Source: an uncultured Phenylobacterium sp. (lineage in GTDB: Bacteria > Pseudomonadota > Alphaproteobacteria > Caulobacterales > Caulobacteraceae). Taken from it: a stretch of DNA of 22,508 nucleotides. The notes below the pieces were generated by a model. That model did not search any database. It was given only the letters and a program-made list of their open reading frames with translations, and had not been told where the DNA came from. The stretch lies in the NCBI GenBank assembly GCA_945952355.1, contig CAMFIW010000003.1, positions 1 through 22,508 of the forward strand, written 5' to 3'. This document shows positions 8,444 to 16,528 of the stretch, piece by piece. Numbering within the stretch: position 1 is the first letter of the stretch; every line of letters starts with the position of its first letter. Position numbers and translations under genes: made by a program.

Positions 8444-9067
8444 ATGCGCCGCTTCCTCCTCGCCCTCCTGGTCTCGCTGGGCCTCGCCGGCCCGGCCTTC
8501 GCGCTGCCGCCGCTCCGCTGGACACCAGGCGACGAGGCCGCGGCGGCGCTCGCGCGCGGCCGGCCGGTGCTGGAGGTGAGGCCCGATCCCGACGGCGCCT
8601 CGGGCATGATCCACGCCGCCATTGACCTCGCCGCGCCGCCGGAAGCGGTCTGGCGCGTGCTCACCGACTGCGGTCTGGCGACCCGCATGGCGACCGGCCT
8701 GAAGTCCTGCCGGATCGTCAGCCGCGATCCGGCCGGGCGCTGGGACGTTCGCGAGCACGTGTCCAAGCCGACCTTGTTCGTCCCTTCGCTGCGCAACCTG
8801 TTCCGGTCGGACTATGAGGCTCCGTTGGGGTTCGACTTCCATCGCGTGGGCGGCGACCTGCCGGTGTTCGAGGGCGCCTGGCGGCTGGTTCCGCTGGACG
8901 AGGGCCGCCGCACGCGGGTGATCTACGAGGCCCGCGCCACCGTGCCGGTCGCCGCGCCCCGGCCGCTGGCGCGCGCGGCCCTGCGGCAGCAGGTGGGGGC
9001 GGCGCTCGCGGCGCTCAAACGGGAATGCTTGGCGCGGACCGGCGAGGCGACTAAGCCGGGGGCATGA
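8444..9067 (+). CDS. exported SRPBCC (START/polyketide-cyclase-like) domain protein
   Basis: This 207-residue protein begins with a clear Sec signal peptide: MRR, a hydrophobic FLLALLVSLGLAGPAF core, and likely cleavage after AFA near residue 21. The rest resembles the SRPBCC fold: IHAAIDLAAPPEAVWRVLTD is the typical opening strand and helix, followed by beta strands and a long C-terminal helix. Such proteins bind hydrophobic ligands or act in envelope lipid handling; the ligand is unknown. The ATG at 8444 directly follows AAGGGGAGG, a very short spacing but the only suitable start. The stop overlaps the Rsm22 start as ATGA, so the two are probably translated together. Confidence 0.8.
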   Translation: MRRFLLALLVSLGLAGPAFALPPLRWTPGDEAAAALARGRPVLEVRPDPDGASGMIHAAIDLAAPPEAVWRVLTDCGLATRMATGLKSCRIVSRDPAGRWDVREHVSKPTLFVPSLRNLFRSDYEAPLGFDFHRVGGDLPVFEGAWRLVPLDEGRRTRVIYEARATVPVAAPRPLARAALRQQVGAALAALKRECLARTGEATKPGA

Positions 9068-10038
9068 ACCCCGACCTTCCGCCCGCCCTGCGTCTGGCCG
9101 CCGACCGGCTCCTGGAAGGCGTGGCGCGCAAGGGGCTGGCCGATCGTGCGGGGCGGATTTCCCAGGCCTATCGGTCGGGCAGGGCCTCGGCGGGGGTGGT
9201 GTCCGACGCGGCCGACGCCACGGCCTATGTGCTTGCCCGGCTGCCGGCGACCTACGCGGCGGATCTGCGGGCCTTCGTCGAGACGGCCGCCATCGCGCCG
9301 GACTTCGCGCCGACCTCGCTTCTGGACGCCGGCGCGGGCCCCGGCGGGGCGGGCTGGGCGGCGCTGGAGGCCTGGCCGGGGATCGCGCGGGCGAGCCTGC
9401 TGGACAGCAACCGCGCCTTCCTGGAGATGGCCGAGACCCTGGCGGCCGAGGGGCCGGCGGCCCTGCGGGACGCTCAGCGGATCAAGGGAGACCTGACCCG
9501 GCCGGACGGCTGGCCCGCGGCCGAGCTGGTGGTCGCGAGCTACGCCCTGGCGGAGATCGCGCCGGCCCATCTGGGCGTGACGGTCGAATCGCTGTGGGCG
9601 GCGACTCAGGGCCTGCTGGTCGTCATCGAGCCCGGAACACCGGACGGCTGGGCGCGGATCCTGAAGGTCCGCGACCAGTTGATCGCGGCGGGCGGGGAGG
9701 TGCTGGCCCCCTGCCCTCACGCGCGGGCCTGTCCGCTGGCGGCGCAGGACTGGTGCCATTTCGGCCAGCGCCTGCCGCGCTCGCGCGACCATCGCCTGGC
9801 CAAGGGCGCCGAGCTTCCGTTCGAGGACGAGAAGTTCAGCTATCTCACCGTGGCCCGGCCTGGGATCGCGGTCGCGGCGCGGACGGACCGCGTGCTGGCG
9901 CCGCCGCACCGCGCAAAGCCGGCGACGAGCCTGAAGCTTTGCACACCTGTCGGCGCGCTCGAGACACGGGTGATCGCGAAACGCGACAAGGCCGCCTTCG
10001 CCGCGACGCGGCGACTGGACTGGGGCGACGCCCTGTAG
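9064..10038 (+). CDS. Rsm22/METTL17-family ribosome-associated methyltransferase-like protein
   Basis: This 324-residue protein belongs to the Rsm22 family, whose mitochondrial members (Rsm22, METTL17) assist small ribosomal subunit assembly. A Rossmann methyltransferase-like glycine loop, LLDAGAGPGGAGWAAL, sits near residue 85, and ELVVASYALAEI and GLLVVIEPGTPDGWARI follow. The C-terminal half holds four cysteines, C217, C223 and C231 (spacing C-x5-C-x7-C, in APCPHARACPL...DWCHF) plus C293. This matches the [4Fe-4S] ligand pattern I recall for METTL17. Whether it methylates rRNA is unclear, since mitochondrial relatives may be inactive. It overlaps the upstream SRPBCC gene by four bases and converges with the next gene, with 2 bases between stops. 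Confidence 0.88.
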   Translation: MNPDLPPALRLAADRLLEGVARKGLADRAGRISQAYRSGRASAGVVSDAADATAYVLARLPATYAADLRAFVETAAIAPDFAPTSLLDAGAGPGGAGWAALEAWPGIARASLLDSNRAFLEMAETLAAEGPAALRDAQRIKGDLTRPDGWPAAELVVASYALAEIAPAHLGVTVESLWAATQGLLVVIEPGTPDGWARILKVRDQLIAAGGEVLAPCPHARACPLAAQDWCHFGQRLPRSRDHRLAKGAELPFEDEKFSYLTVARPGIAVAARTDRVLAPPHRAKPATSLKLCTPVGALETRVIAKRDKAAFAATRRLDWGDAL

Positions 10039-10040
10039 GC

Positions 10041-10454
10041 TCAGTGGGGCGGATCGTCCTGGGGCGGCGGGGTGACGCCGTCCAATAGGTCGCCGACCTT
10101 GTCCTCCGGCGCCTTGGCGGCCGGGGAATTGGCGGCGGGCGGGGGCGTGACCAGGGGCGCGGCGGCGCTGGGATCGACCTCGTCCTTCTTCACCTCCTCC
10201 TCATCTTCCTTCTTCTTTTCGGGAGGCGGGGGTGGAGGGGTCTCGTCGACCAGTGGCGTCGCCTCGGGCGCATCGAGCGCAGCGCCGGATCCGGCCGCGG
10301 GGGCCTCGCCCGGCAGGCGCGACTTCTCCGGGGCGCTCTGGACGCCCAGCACGAAGCCGGCGATGGCGCAGAGCGCGATGAGCGCCGCCACCACCTTCAA
10401 CACGCCGCGCGGCATGCTCCACATCGGCCAGGCGCTGGTCTCTTCCGTCGACAT
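10041..10454 (-). CDS. single-pass membrane protein with proline-rich acidic tail, unknown function
   Basis: This 137-residue protein is not recognised as a named family. After a short N-terminus there is one hydrophobic segment, VLKVVAALIALCAIAGFVLG (about residues 18-37). A low-complexity tail follows: six consecutive prolines, a lysine/glutamate-rich charged block (PEKKKEDEEEVKKDE), and alanine/proline stretches ending PPPQDDPPH. That is the form of an anchored periplasmic linker or TonB-like spacer, though no TonB C-terminal domain is present. The same frame stays open upstream to 11660, but that part is antisense to the gene at 10569. The ATG at 10454 gives a clean N-terminus. Its stop is 2 bases from the Rsm22 stop. 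Confidence 0.72.
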   Translation of the reverse strand: MSTEETSAWPMWSMPRGVLKVVAALIALCAIAGFVLGVQSAPEKSRLPGEAPAAGSGAALDAPEATPLVDETPPPPPPEKKKEDEEEVKKDEVDPSAAAPLVTPPPAANSPAAKAPEDKVGDLLDGVTPPPQDDPPH

Positions 10455-10568
10455 GGCGCCATCACTAGTCCGCCCGCAGGCGCAGGGGAAGAGGCGCCGC
10501 GGCCGCACCGGAAACCGGACCGCCGATTGCAGCGAACGGGGCCTCTGGACCGAAACGGGACACCGGCC

Positions 10569-11498
10569 ATGGCCGCCACCCTCCTGCCCGACCTCACCCC
10601 ATCCCAGCGCCGACGCGCGGGGCGCGAGGTGCTGACGTTCCACCACCGGCTCGACGAGACCGGCCTCTTCTCCGACGCCGCCCTGGCGCGGCTGATCGAC
10701 GAGACGCCGCGCGAGCGGGTCTCGATCCGCACGGCGGCGGCAGGCTCGGAGCCGTGGATCGCCGGCGAGGCGGGTCGCCTGAACGGCGCCGAACTGGTGG
10801 CCGCCGCGCGAAAGGGCCGGATCTGGATCACGGTGCCCACCGCCGGCGCCATCCGCTATTGCCGCGTGCTCGCCCGGCTGATGGACGAGTTCGCCCACGC
10901 CATGGGGCTGAAGGTGCTGGACGCCGAGGCCCAGGTGGTGATCGCCAGCCCCCGCACCGGCGCGGCCTTCCACGTCGATTCGGCCGAGACCATGGTGCTG
11001 CACGTGCGCGGCCGCGAAACCCTGCAGGTCCACCCGCCGCGCGACCTGACGGAGCGACGGCTCGAGGCCATTCTCAGGGAGGAGGCCTCGCCCGACCTGC
11101 CGGCCGGCCAGGCGCTGGAAGGCGGCGCGACGCCGGTGTCGCTGCAATCCGGCGAGGCGGCATGGTGGCCGCTGCACTCGCCGCACCGCACGGTGAATGG
11201 CGAGGGCCTGAACGTCTCGGTGCTGATCTCCTTCGCCTCGCCCCGTTCGCGCCGGATGAACGGCGTGGTCTACACCAATGGCTTCCTGCGCCGCCGCCTG
11301 GGCCTGCAACCGGTCTCTAGCCGCACGCCCGGCCTGCTCGCCCCGGCCTATCTCGTGGCGGCCCGGCTTCTGCGGAGCTTGAGGCCCCACGGCGAGGCGC
11401 CGCCCGCGCCGGCTCCGCGCTTCGAGGTCGATCTCGACGCGCCGGGCTGCATCCGCTGGCGCAAGGGCGAACGTCCGGGAGCTCGCCGGGCGGCCTGA
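10569..11498 (+). CDS. cupin/JmjC-like putative Fe(II)/2-oxoglutarate oxygenase
   Basis: This 309-residue protein has features of a JmjC/cupin-like double-stranded beta-helix. An HxD metal pair, H135-V-D137 (AFHVDSAETMVLHVRGRETL), is followed about 70 residues later by a distal histidine, H206, in LHSPHRTVNGEGLNVSV. Together these are the facial triad expected for Fe(II) binding. The core is flanked by a helical N-terminal region and a basic C-terminal region (FLRRRLGL, RWRKGERPGARRAA). Substrate is unknown; protein hydroxylation or small-molecule oxidation are both possible. The ATG at 10569 is preferred over a TTG at 10527. It is divergent from the membrane protein at 10454 and is followed by a repeat-rich gap. 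Confidence 0.7.
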   Translation: MAATLLPDLTPSQRRRAGREVLTFHHRLDETGLFSDAALARLIDETPRERVSIRTAAAGSEPWIAGEAGRLNGAELVAAARKGRIWITVPTAGAIRYCRVLARLMDEFAHAMGLKVLDAEAQVVIASPRTGAAFHVDSAETMVLHVRGRETLQVHPPRDLTERRLEAILREEASPDLPAGQALEGGATPVSLQSGEAAWWPLHSPHRTVNGEGLNVSVLISFASPRSRRMNGVVYTNGFLRRRLGLQPVSSRTPGLLAPAYLVAARLLRSLRPHGEAPPAPAPRFEVDLDAPGCIRWRKGERPGARRAA

Positions 11499-11504
11499 CG
11501 GGCA

Positions 11505-11521
11505 CTCCTCCCCCGTTGGGG
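11505..11521 (+). repeat. dispersed palindromic repeat unit, left copy
   Basis: CTCCTCCCCCGTTGGGG lies just after the oxygenase gene. It matches the core of the perfect palindrome at 2399-2425 and the start of the gap at 16531. An inverted relative, CTCCTCGTTGGGGAGG on the minus strand, lies at 11707-11725, so the pair bounds about 220 bases of structured intergenic DNA. Confidence 0.6.
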
Positions 11522-11535
11522 CCTCGCCCCGCTTA

Positions 11536-11610
11536 GAGCGCGGGCGATCTTCGCGCCGATCGACAAATCGTTGTCGATCGCATCCGGCTCGCAAGCGCGA
11601 GCCGGCGCTC
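11536..11610. repeat. cloverleaf-like palindromic element (not a tRNA)
   Basis: A 75-base unit has a short outer stem, GAGCG (11536-11540) with CGCTC (11606-11610). It encloses two perfect hairpins: CGATCGACAA/TTGTCGATCG around ATCG (11557-11580), and CCGGCTCGC/GCGAGCCGG around AAGC (11584-11605). It has no tRNA T-loop or anticodon arm. It looks like a dispersed palindromic repeat, or a structured transcript end after the upstream gene. Confidence 0.55.
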
Positions 11611-11614
11611 ATTA

Positions 11615-11632
11615 CGGTGGGAATCGCCACCG
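11615..11632. repeat. third hairpin in the same gap
   Basis: CGGTGG (11615-11620) pairs with CCACCG (11627-11632) around GAATCG. The loop contains GAATC, a GANTC site of the kind methylated by CcrM in Caulobacterales. Confidence 0.45.
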
Positions 11633-11638
11633 GCAGAT

Positions 11639-11725
11639 GACGGAGGCGGTGCAAGCCCACGCCGCCCTGACCGCCAGTCCCCTCCGTCTCGTGGCTCCGC
11701 CGCGATCCACCTCCCCAACGAGGAG
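11639..11725. repeat. right half of intergenic element: long-range stem and inverted repeat unit
   Basis: GACGGAGG (11639-11646) is perfectly complementary to CCTCCGTC (11681-11688). Reading the minus strand from 11725 gives CTCCTCGTTGGGGAGGTGG, a shortened relative of the unit at 11505-11521. No reading frame here looks coding. Together with the features from 11505 this accounts for most of the 310-base gap between the oxygenase gene and ftsK. Confidence 0.5.
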
Positions 11726-11763
11726 TAATTTACCTGCGCGAAAGCCAATCGGCCGCACCCTTG

Positions 11764-11779
11764 GTAAACGCCTCTTAAC
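11764..11779 (+). promoter_or_regulatory. CtrA-box-like GTAA-N7-TTAAC upstream of ftsK
   Basis: GTAA (11764-11767), seven bases, then TTAAC (11775-11779) matches the Caulobacter CtrA consensus TTAA-N7-TTAAC with one mismatch. Downstream, GCTAGACC (11789-11796) is close to the Caulobacter housekeeping -10 consensus GCTANAWC as I recall it. The layout would place the box over the -35 region of an ftsK promoter. Confidence 0.45.
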
Positions 11780-11808
11780 CGTCCGGTCGCTAGACCGGAG
11801 CTTCCAGT

Positions 11809-14220
11809 GTGGGGAGCTTTCGGCGGATGGCGCGGACGGCGCGGAAAAGGGGTCTGGAGCTCGGTCTCCACATCGCGGGCCTGGCCTGGAGCCACCCCAC
11901 CACCGCACGCCTCCGGGGCGGATTGGTCGCGGTCTCCGGCGTGGTCCTGGCCGTGGCCCTGGCCACCTACAATGTCGGTGATCCCAGCCTGAACGCGGTC
12001 TCCGACGCGACCATCACCAACGCCCTGGGCGGACCGGGCGCCGCCCTCGCCGACATGGGTGTGCAGTCGCTCGGTCTGGCGGCCGGCGCGGCGGCCCTGT
12101 TGATGGTGTTGTTCGGCCTCCACCGGGTGGTTTCGCCCGATCCCGATCTCGGCCGCGGCGAGGTGCGCCTACGCGCCGCCATCGGTCTCCTAGGCCTGCT
12201 CGCGCTCGCCGCCTTACTGGCCGCCCCGCCGGCGCCCGGGTTCTGGCCGCTCGCCCGCGGCCTGGGCGGGTTCTGGGGCGACGGCCTGCTGCGGGGCGTC
12301 GCCGGCCTGATCGCCTACGCCCACGTGCCGCTCGCCACCGTGATCGCCGCGGCGCTGTTCGCCGCCGCCGCCGCCTGGTCGCTCGGCTATGCGTTGGGCG
12401 TGCGCCACATCGACGTCGCCGCCTTCGCCCGCTGGGCCGGCCAGGCGATGCGCCCGAAGCCCAAGCCCCTGGCCGCCCAGGTCCAGGCGCCGTTGAAGCC
12501 CATGGCCCCGGTCCAGCCGCGCCGCGCTCCGCCGGCGGTCGCCGAACGCGCGCCGGCCGACGCGATCCGCGAGGCTGTCGAGGACGAGGAGCCGATGGCC
12601 GCCGCCGCGCCGACGCCCCAGGCCAGCCCCGTCGCCATCAAGGCCCCGAAAGCCGCGCCGAAGGATTCCGGCCGCGAGCAGCGCGAGGCCCAAGGGGCCT
12701 TCGATTTCGTCAAGCCGGGCGGGTTCGCCCTGCCGGAACTGGCCATGCTGGCCAAGCCCAAGCCCCGCGCCTCGATGTTCGACGAGGGCGCCCTGCGCCA
12801 GAACGCCCAGTTGCTGGAAAGCGTGCTGGCCGAGTTCGGCGTGCGCGGCCAGATCGACCAGATCCGTCCCGGCCCCGTGGTCACCCTCTACGAACTTGTC
12901 CCCGCCCCCGGCGTCAAATCGGCCCGGGTGGTGGCGCTCAGCGACGACATCGCGCGCTCGATGAGCGTGGCCGCTTGCCGCGTCGCCGTGGTGCCGGGTC
13001 GCAACGCCATCGGCATCGAGCTGCCGAACGCCCGACGCGAGACTGTCTATCTCCGCGACCTTCTGGCCAGTTCCGAGTACGAGAAGTCCAGCCAGGCCCT
13101 GCCCATGGCGCTGGGCGAGAACATCGGCGGCGAGCCCTATATCGCCGACCTGTCGAAGATGCCCCACCTGCTGATCGCCGGCACCACCGGCTCGGGCAAG
13201 TCGGTGGGGGTCAACGCCATGATCCTGTCGATCCTCTACCGCCTGCCGCCGGAGCAGTGCCGGTTCATCATGATCGACCCGAAGATGCTGGAACTGTCGG
13301 TCTATGACGGCATCCCGCATCTGCTGGCGCCCGTCGTCACCGATCCGAAGAAGGCCATCGTCGCGCTGAAGTGGACCGTGCGCGAGATGGAGGACCGCTA
13401 TCGGATGATGTCGAAGATCGGCGTCCGCAACGTCGCCTCCTACAACGAGCGCGCCAAGGAGGCCGCGGCCAAGGGCGAGCACTTCGAGCGCACCGTCCAG
13501 ACCGGCTTCGACGACGCCGGCCGCCCGGTCTACGAGAGCGAGCGGATCGACCCCAAGCCCATGCCCTACCTGGTGGTGGTGATCGACGAGGTGGCCGACC
13601 TGATGCTGGTGGCCGGCAAGGACGTGGAAGGCGCGGTGCAGCGCCTGGCCCAGATGGCCCGCGCCGCCGGCATCCACCTGGTCATGGCCACCCAGCGCCC
13701 GTCGGTCGACGTGATCACCGGCACCATCAAGGCGAACTTCCCGACCCGGATCAGCTTCCAGGTCACCTCGAAGATCGACAGCCGCACCATCCTGGGCGAA
13801 CAGGGAGGTGAGCAATTGCTCGGCCAGGGCGACATGCTCTACATGGCCGGCGGCGGCCGCATCACCCGCCTGCACGGCCCGTTCGTCTCCGATGGCGAGG
13901 TCGAGGCGGTGGCCAAGTTCCTGCGCGACCAGGGCCAGCCGCAATACCTCGAAGAGATCACCGCCGGCGGCGAGGAAGACGGCGAGGACGGCGACTTCGG
14001 CTTCGGCGAGGACGGCGGCGGCTCTGGCGACGACCTCTACGACCGCGCCGTGGCCGTGGTGACCCGGGACAAGAAGGCCTCGACCTCCTACGTCCAGCGC
14101 CGCCTGCAGATCGGCTACAACCGCGCCGCCTCGCTGATCGAGCGGATGGAGCAGGAAGGCGTCGTCAGCCCCGCCAACCACGCCGGCAAGCGCGAGGTGT
14201 TGGCGGCCCCGCCGCCCTAG
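11809..14220 (+). CDS. ftsK: FtsK, DNA translocase of the division septum
   Basis: FtsK is a septal membrane protein that pumps DNA toward the dif site and links chromosome segregation to division. The 803-residue protein has an N-terminal region with about four membrane segments (near residues 38-58, 85-108, 122-145 and 168-196). A proline/alanine linker (about 215-310) follows, then the alpha/beta motor domains with Walker A AGTTGSGKSVGVN (K464) and Walker B YLVVVIDEVADLM. The C-terminal gamma winged helix (LYDRAVAVVTRDKKASTSYV onward, about residue 742 to the end) reads polar KOPS sequences. The GTG at 11809 has GGAG 8 bases upstream; the in-frame ATG at 11827, with GGGGAG upstream, is a good alternative. 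A CtrA-like box upstream suggests cell-cycle control. Confidence 0.95.
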   Translation: MGSFRRMARTARKRGLELGLHIAGLAWSHPTTARLRGGLVAVSGVVLAVALATYNVGDPSLNAVSDATITNALGGPGAALADMGVQSLGLAAGAAALLMVLFGLHRVVSPDPDLGRGEVRLRAAIGLLGLLALAALLAAPPAPGFWPLARGLGGFWGDGLLRGVAGLIAYAHVPLATVIAAALFAAAAAWSLGYALGVRHIDVAAFARWAGQAMRPKPKPLAAQVQAPLKPMAPVQPRRAPPAVAERAPADAIREAVEDEEPMAAAAPTPQASPVAIKAPKAAPKDSGREQREAQGAFDFVKPGGFALPELAMLAKPKPRASMFDEGALRQNAQLLESVLAEFGVRGQIDQIRPGPVVTLYELVPAPGVKSARVVALSDDIARSMSVAACRVAVVPGRNAIGIELPNARRETVYLRDLLASSEYEKSSQALPMALGENIGGEPYIADLSKMPHLLIAGTTGSGKSVGVNAMILSILYRLPPEQCRFIMIDPKMLELSVYDGIPHLLAPVVTDPKKAIVALKWTVREMEDRYRMMSKIGVRNVASYNERAKEAAAKGEHFERTVQTGFDDAGRPVYESERIDPKPMPYLVVVIDEVADLMLVAGKDVEGAVQRLAQMARAAGIHLVMATQRPSVDVITGTIKANFPTRISFQVTSKIDSRTILGEQGGEQLLGQGDMLYMAGGGRITRLHGPFVSDGEVEAVAKFLRDQGQPQYLEEITAGGEEDGEDGDFGFGEDGGGSGDDLYDRAVAVVTRDKKASTSYVQRRLQIGYNRAASLIERMEQEGVVSPANHAGKREVLAAPPP

Positions 14221-14392
14221 ACGTCCTACCCTCTCGGGGGAAGGGACAACGAACTTGCAAGCCTTGAGGCGATCCGCGTCGCCTATCCTAGGATGCGACC
14301 TGCGCGCTTAGGTCGCGCTAAGTGGCTGATTTGGCGGTAACTTCATCTCAAGCCCGCGCGGCGAGACTGGGCCCGGACCTGAGGATCGGGCT
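14221..14392. other. intergenic region between ftsK and the histidine kinase with a palindrome
   Basis: This 172-base gap has no gene. Just after ftsK is an imperfect CCCTCTCGGGGGAAGGG hairpin-like stretch. A perfect 10-bp palindrome, ATCCTAGGAT (14285-14294), is flanked by GTCGC (14278-14282) and GCGAC (14295-14299), forming a larger bulged hairpin. AGGA at 14382-14385 is the ribosome site for the TTG start at 14393. Confidence 0.45.
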
Positions 14393-16528
14393 TTGCTGAG
14401 ATATCTCGACGAGGGCCTAGACGAGCTGGCCGCCATCGCGCACGAGGGCGCGGCCCTGCGCGTTGGCCTGACCCTGGGCATGGGTGGACTGGCCGTGATG
14501 ATGGCCCCGCCCTTCCAGGTCGCGGTCTGGGTCGCGGCGACCCTGGCGGCCGAAATGTTCGCCTGGTTCGCCACCATGCGGCAGGCACGGCGCGAGGCCG
14601 TTCCGATCGGAATCCGCGCGGCCTATGCGCTGAGCCTGTTCGCCGTCGTCAATTGCTGGACCATGCTCGGCGCCATGCTGTGGACCTCGGGTGCGATCGA
14701 GGGCGCGGCCAGCGGCGCGATCATGTGGCTGAGCGTAATCTTCTTCGCGCAGACCTGGGCCTATCAGTCGCGGGCGGGTCTGGTGATCGGCGGGCTGTGG
14801 CCGATGATCGTGATCCCGCTGGTGGTCGTCTTGGGCCCCAACCCCCTGCACTTCCGCATGGCGCCAATGTTGGGCATGCTCGCTCTGGCCTTCCTGTTCG
14901 CCGGCGATGGCGTGATCCGGATGAGCCGAGCCCGACGCGGCCTGGATGAGGCCCACGACCGGCTGCGCGCCTCGGAGGCGGAGGCCCACATGCTGGCCGA
15001 CAACGTGGTCGACGTGATCGCCATGAACACCCTGTCCGGGAAGCGGCTTTACCTTTCGCCCTCGATTACGCGAGTGATGGGCTACACGGTGGAGGAGCTG
15101 TACCAGACCCCGAACTACACCTTCCTGCATCCCGAGGACGCCAAGTGGCTGCCGCGCGAAATCCGCCGCATGGTCGAGACGCGGGGCGAGATGACCCAGC
15201 AGTACCGGGTGATCTGCAAGGACGGCCGCAGCCTGTGGGTGGAGACCAACTTCAGCGTCCTGCCAGGCGGGGGCCCGAACGAAGAACCGCGGGTGATCTC
15301 CGTCTCCAGGCCGATCGACGGCCGCAAGGCCCGGGAGACCGAACTCGTCGAGGCCCGGTTCCGCGCCGAGCAGGCGGCGGCGGCCAAATCCGACTTCCTG
15401 GCGAACATGACCCACGAGCTGCGCACGCCGCTGAACGCCATCGTCGGCTTCTCGGGGGTGCTGCGGGGATCGCCCCGGCTCGACGGCGAGGATGCGCGGC
15501 ATGTGGAGTTGATCCACCAGGCCAGCGGCACCTTGCTGGAGCTGGTCAACAGCGTGCTCGACTTCTCCAAGCTGGAGGCCGGCGCCGCGGTTCTGGAGGA
15601 ACGGCCGTTCGATCCGACCGCCGAGGCCCGGGCGGTGGCCAGGCTGCTGGCCGAGACCGCCGCGGCCAAGGGCCTGTCGCTCAGCGTGCGGACCGAGGGC
15701 GAGACCCGGCCGCTGAGCGGCGATTCGGCCAAGCTGCGCCACGTGATGCTGAACTTCCTGTCGAACGGGATGAAGTTCACCGAGCGCGGCGGGGTCACGG
15801 TCACCGTCCACCAGTCCGCGGCCAGCGAGAGTCACGACCGCCTTCGGGTCGAGGTCGCCGACAGCGGGATCGGTCTTGCGCCGGATCAGATCGACCACCT
15901 GTTCGACCGCTTCACCCAGGCCGACGCCTCGGTGAGCCGGCGGTACGGGGGTACGGGCCTGGGCCTCGCCATCTGCAAGCGGACCCTGGATCTGATGGGC
16001 GGGCTGATCGGCGCCGAGAGCCATCCGGGCGAGGGGGCGACCTTCTGGTTCGAGGTGGTGCTGCCGCGCTCCGAGGCCCCGGCCGAGAAGGAAGCCGCCG
16101 ACCCGTCGCCGGCCCTGGAGCGGCCGCTGCGCCTGCTGGTGGTAGAGGACGTGGCGGTGAACCGCGAGCTGATCCTCACCTTGCTGCGGCCCTTCGATGT
16201 GGAGATCGAGACGGCCGAGAACGGCGCCCAGGCCGTCGAAGCCATGGGCCGCGGCGCCTATGACCTCGTGCTTATGGACGTGCAGATGCCGGTGATGGAC
16301 GGGCTGAGCGCCACGCGCGCGATCCGCGCCTCGGGAGCTCCTGCCGGCCAGTCGACCCCGATCATCGCCATGACCGCCAACGTGTTGCCCGAACAGGTGC
16401 AGACCTGCCTGGCGGCGGGCATGGACGATCACCTGGGCAAGCCGATCAACCCCGCCGACCTGCTGGCGGCGCTGTCGCGCTGGTCCGAGGGCCGCGAAGC
16501 CGGCAAGGCCCAGGCGCTGGCGGGCTAG
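14393..16528 (+). CDS. membrane-bound hybrid sensor histidine kinase (PAS-HisKA-HATPase-REC)
   Basis: This 711-residue hybrid kinase has an N-terminal hydrophobic region with about six membrane segments (roughly residues 20-180) forming a sensor or anchor. A PAS domain (about 201-310; [17 protein letters not shown]) follows. The dimerisation/phosphoacceptor domain has [20 protein letters not shown] with H341. The ATPase domain shows an N-box [13 protein letters not shown]1 DSGIGL, F-box [17 protein letters not shown] and G2 GTGLGLAI. The C-terminal receiver domain has D629 in [12 protein letters not shown] and the conserved AMTAN and GKPI segments. It should autophosphorylate on H341 and pass phosphate to D629, then probably to a separate phosphotransferase. 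No cognate regulator is adjacent. The TTG start follows AGGA with seven bases of spacing; no ATG fits as well. The signal is unknown. Confidence 0.94.
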   Translation: MLRYLDEGLDELAAIAHEGAALRVGLTLGMGGLAVMMAPPFQVAVWVAATLAAEMFAWFATMRQARREAVPIGIRAAYALSLFAVVNCWTMLGAMLWTSGAIEGAASGAIMWLSVIFFAQTWAYQSRAGLVIGGLWPMIVIPLVVVLGPNPLHFRMAPMLGMLALAFLFAGDGVIRMSRARRGLDEAHDRLRASEAEAHMLADNVVDVIAMNTLSGKRLYLSPSITRVMGYTVEELYQTPNYTFLHPEDAKWLPREIRRMVETRGEMTQQYRVICKDGRSLWVETNFSVLPGGGPNEEPRVISVSRPIDGRKARETELVEARFRAEQAAAAKSDFLANMTHELRTPLNAIVGFSGVLRGSPRLDGEDARHVELIHQASGTLLELVNSVLDFSKLEAGAAVLEERPFDPTAEARAVARLLAETAAAKGLSLSVRTEGETRPLSGDSAKLRHVMLNFLSNGMKFTERGGVTVTVHQSAASESHDRLRVEVADSGIGLAPDQIDHLFDRFTQADASVSRRYGGTGLGLAICKRTLDLMGGLIGAESHPGEGATFWFEVVLPRSEAPAEKEAADPSPALERPLRLLVVEDVAVNRELILTLLRPFDVEIETAENGAQAVEAMGRGAYDLVLMDVQMPVMDGLSATRAIRASGAPAGQSTPIIAMTANVLPEQVQTCLAAGMDDHLGKPINPADLLAALSRWSEGREAGKAQALAG

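Noticed and set aside
11536..11610. 75-base cloverleaf-like fold considered as a tRNA.
   Set aside because: There is no T-psi-C-like GTTCGAATC, no 7-bp acceptor stem and no anticodon arm; the two hairpins have 9- and 10-bp stems with 4-base loops.
10455..11660. Upstream extension of the proline-rich membrane protein frame on the minus strand.
   Set aside because: It is antisense to the JmjC-like gene and has shadow composition; the ATG at 10454 gives a sensible membrane-protein N-terminus.
12214..14181. Minus-strand open frame of about 650 codons opposite ftsK.
   Set aside because: It is an antisense shadow of a gene with unmistakable Walker motifs; its own translation has no domain pattern.
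14417..16432. Minus-strand open frame opposite the histidine kinase.
   Set aside because: It is an antisense shadow; the kinase motifs on the plus strand are complete.
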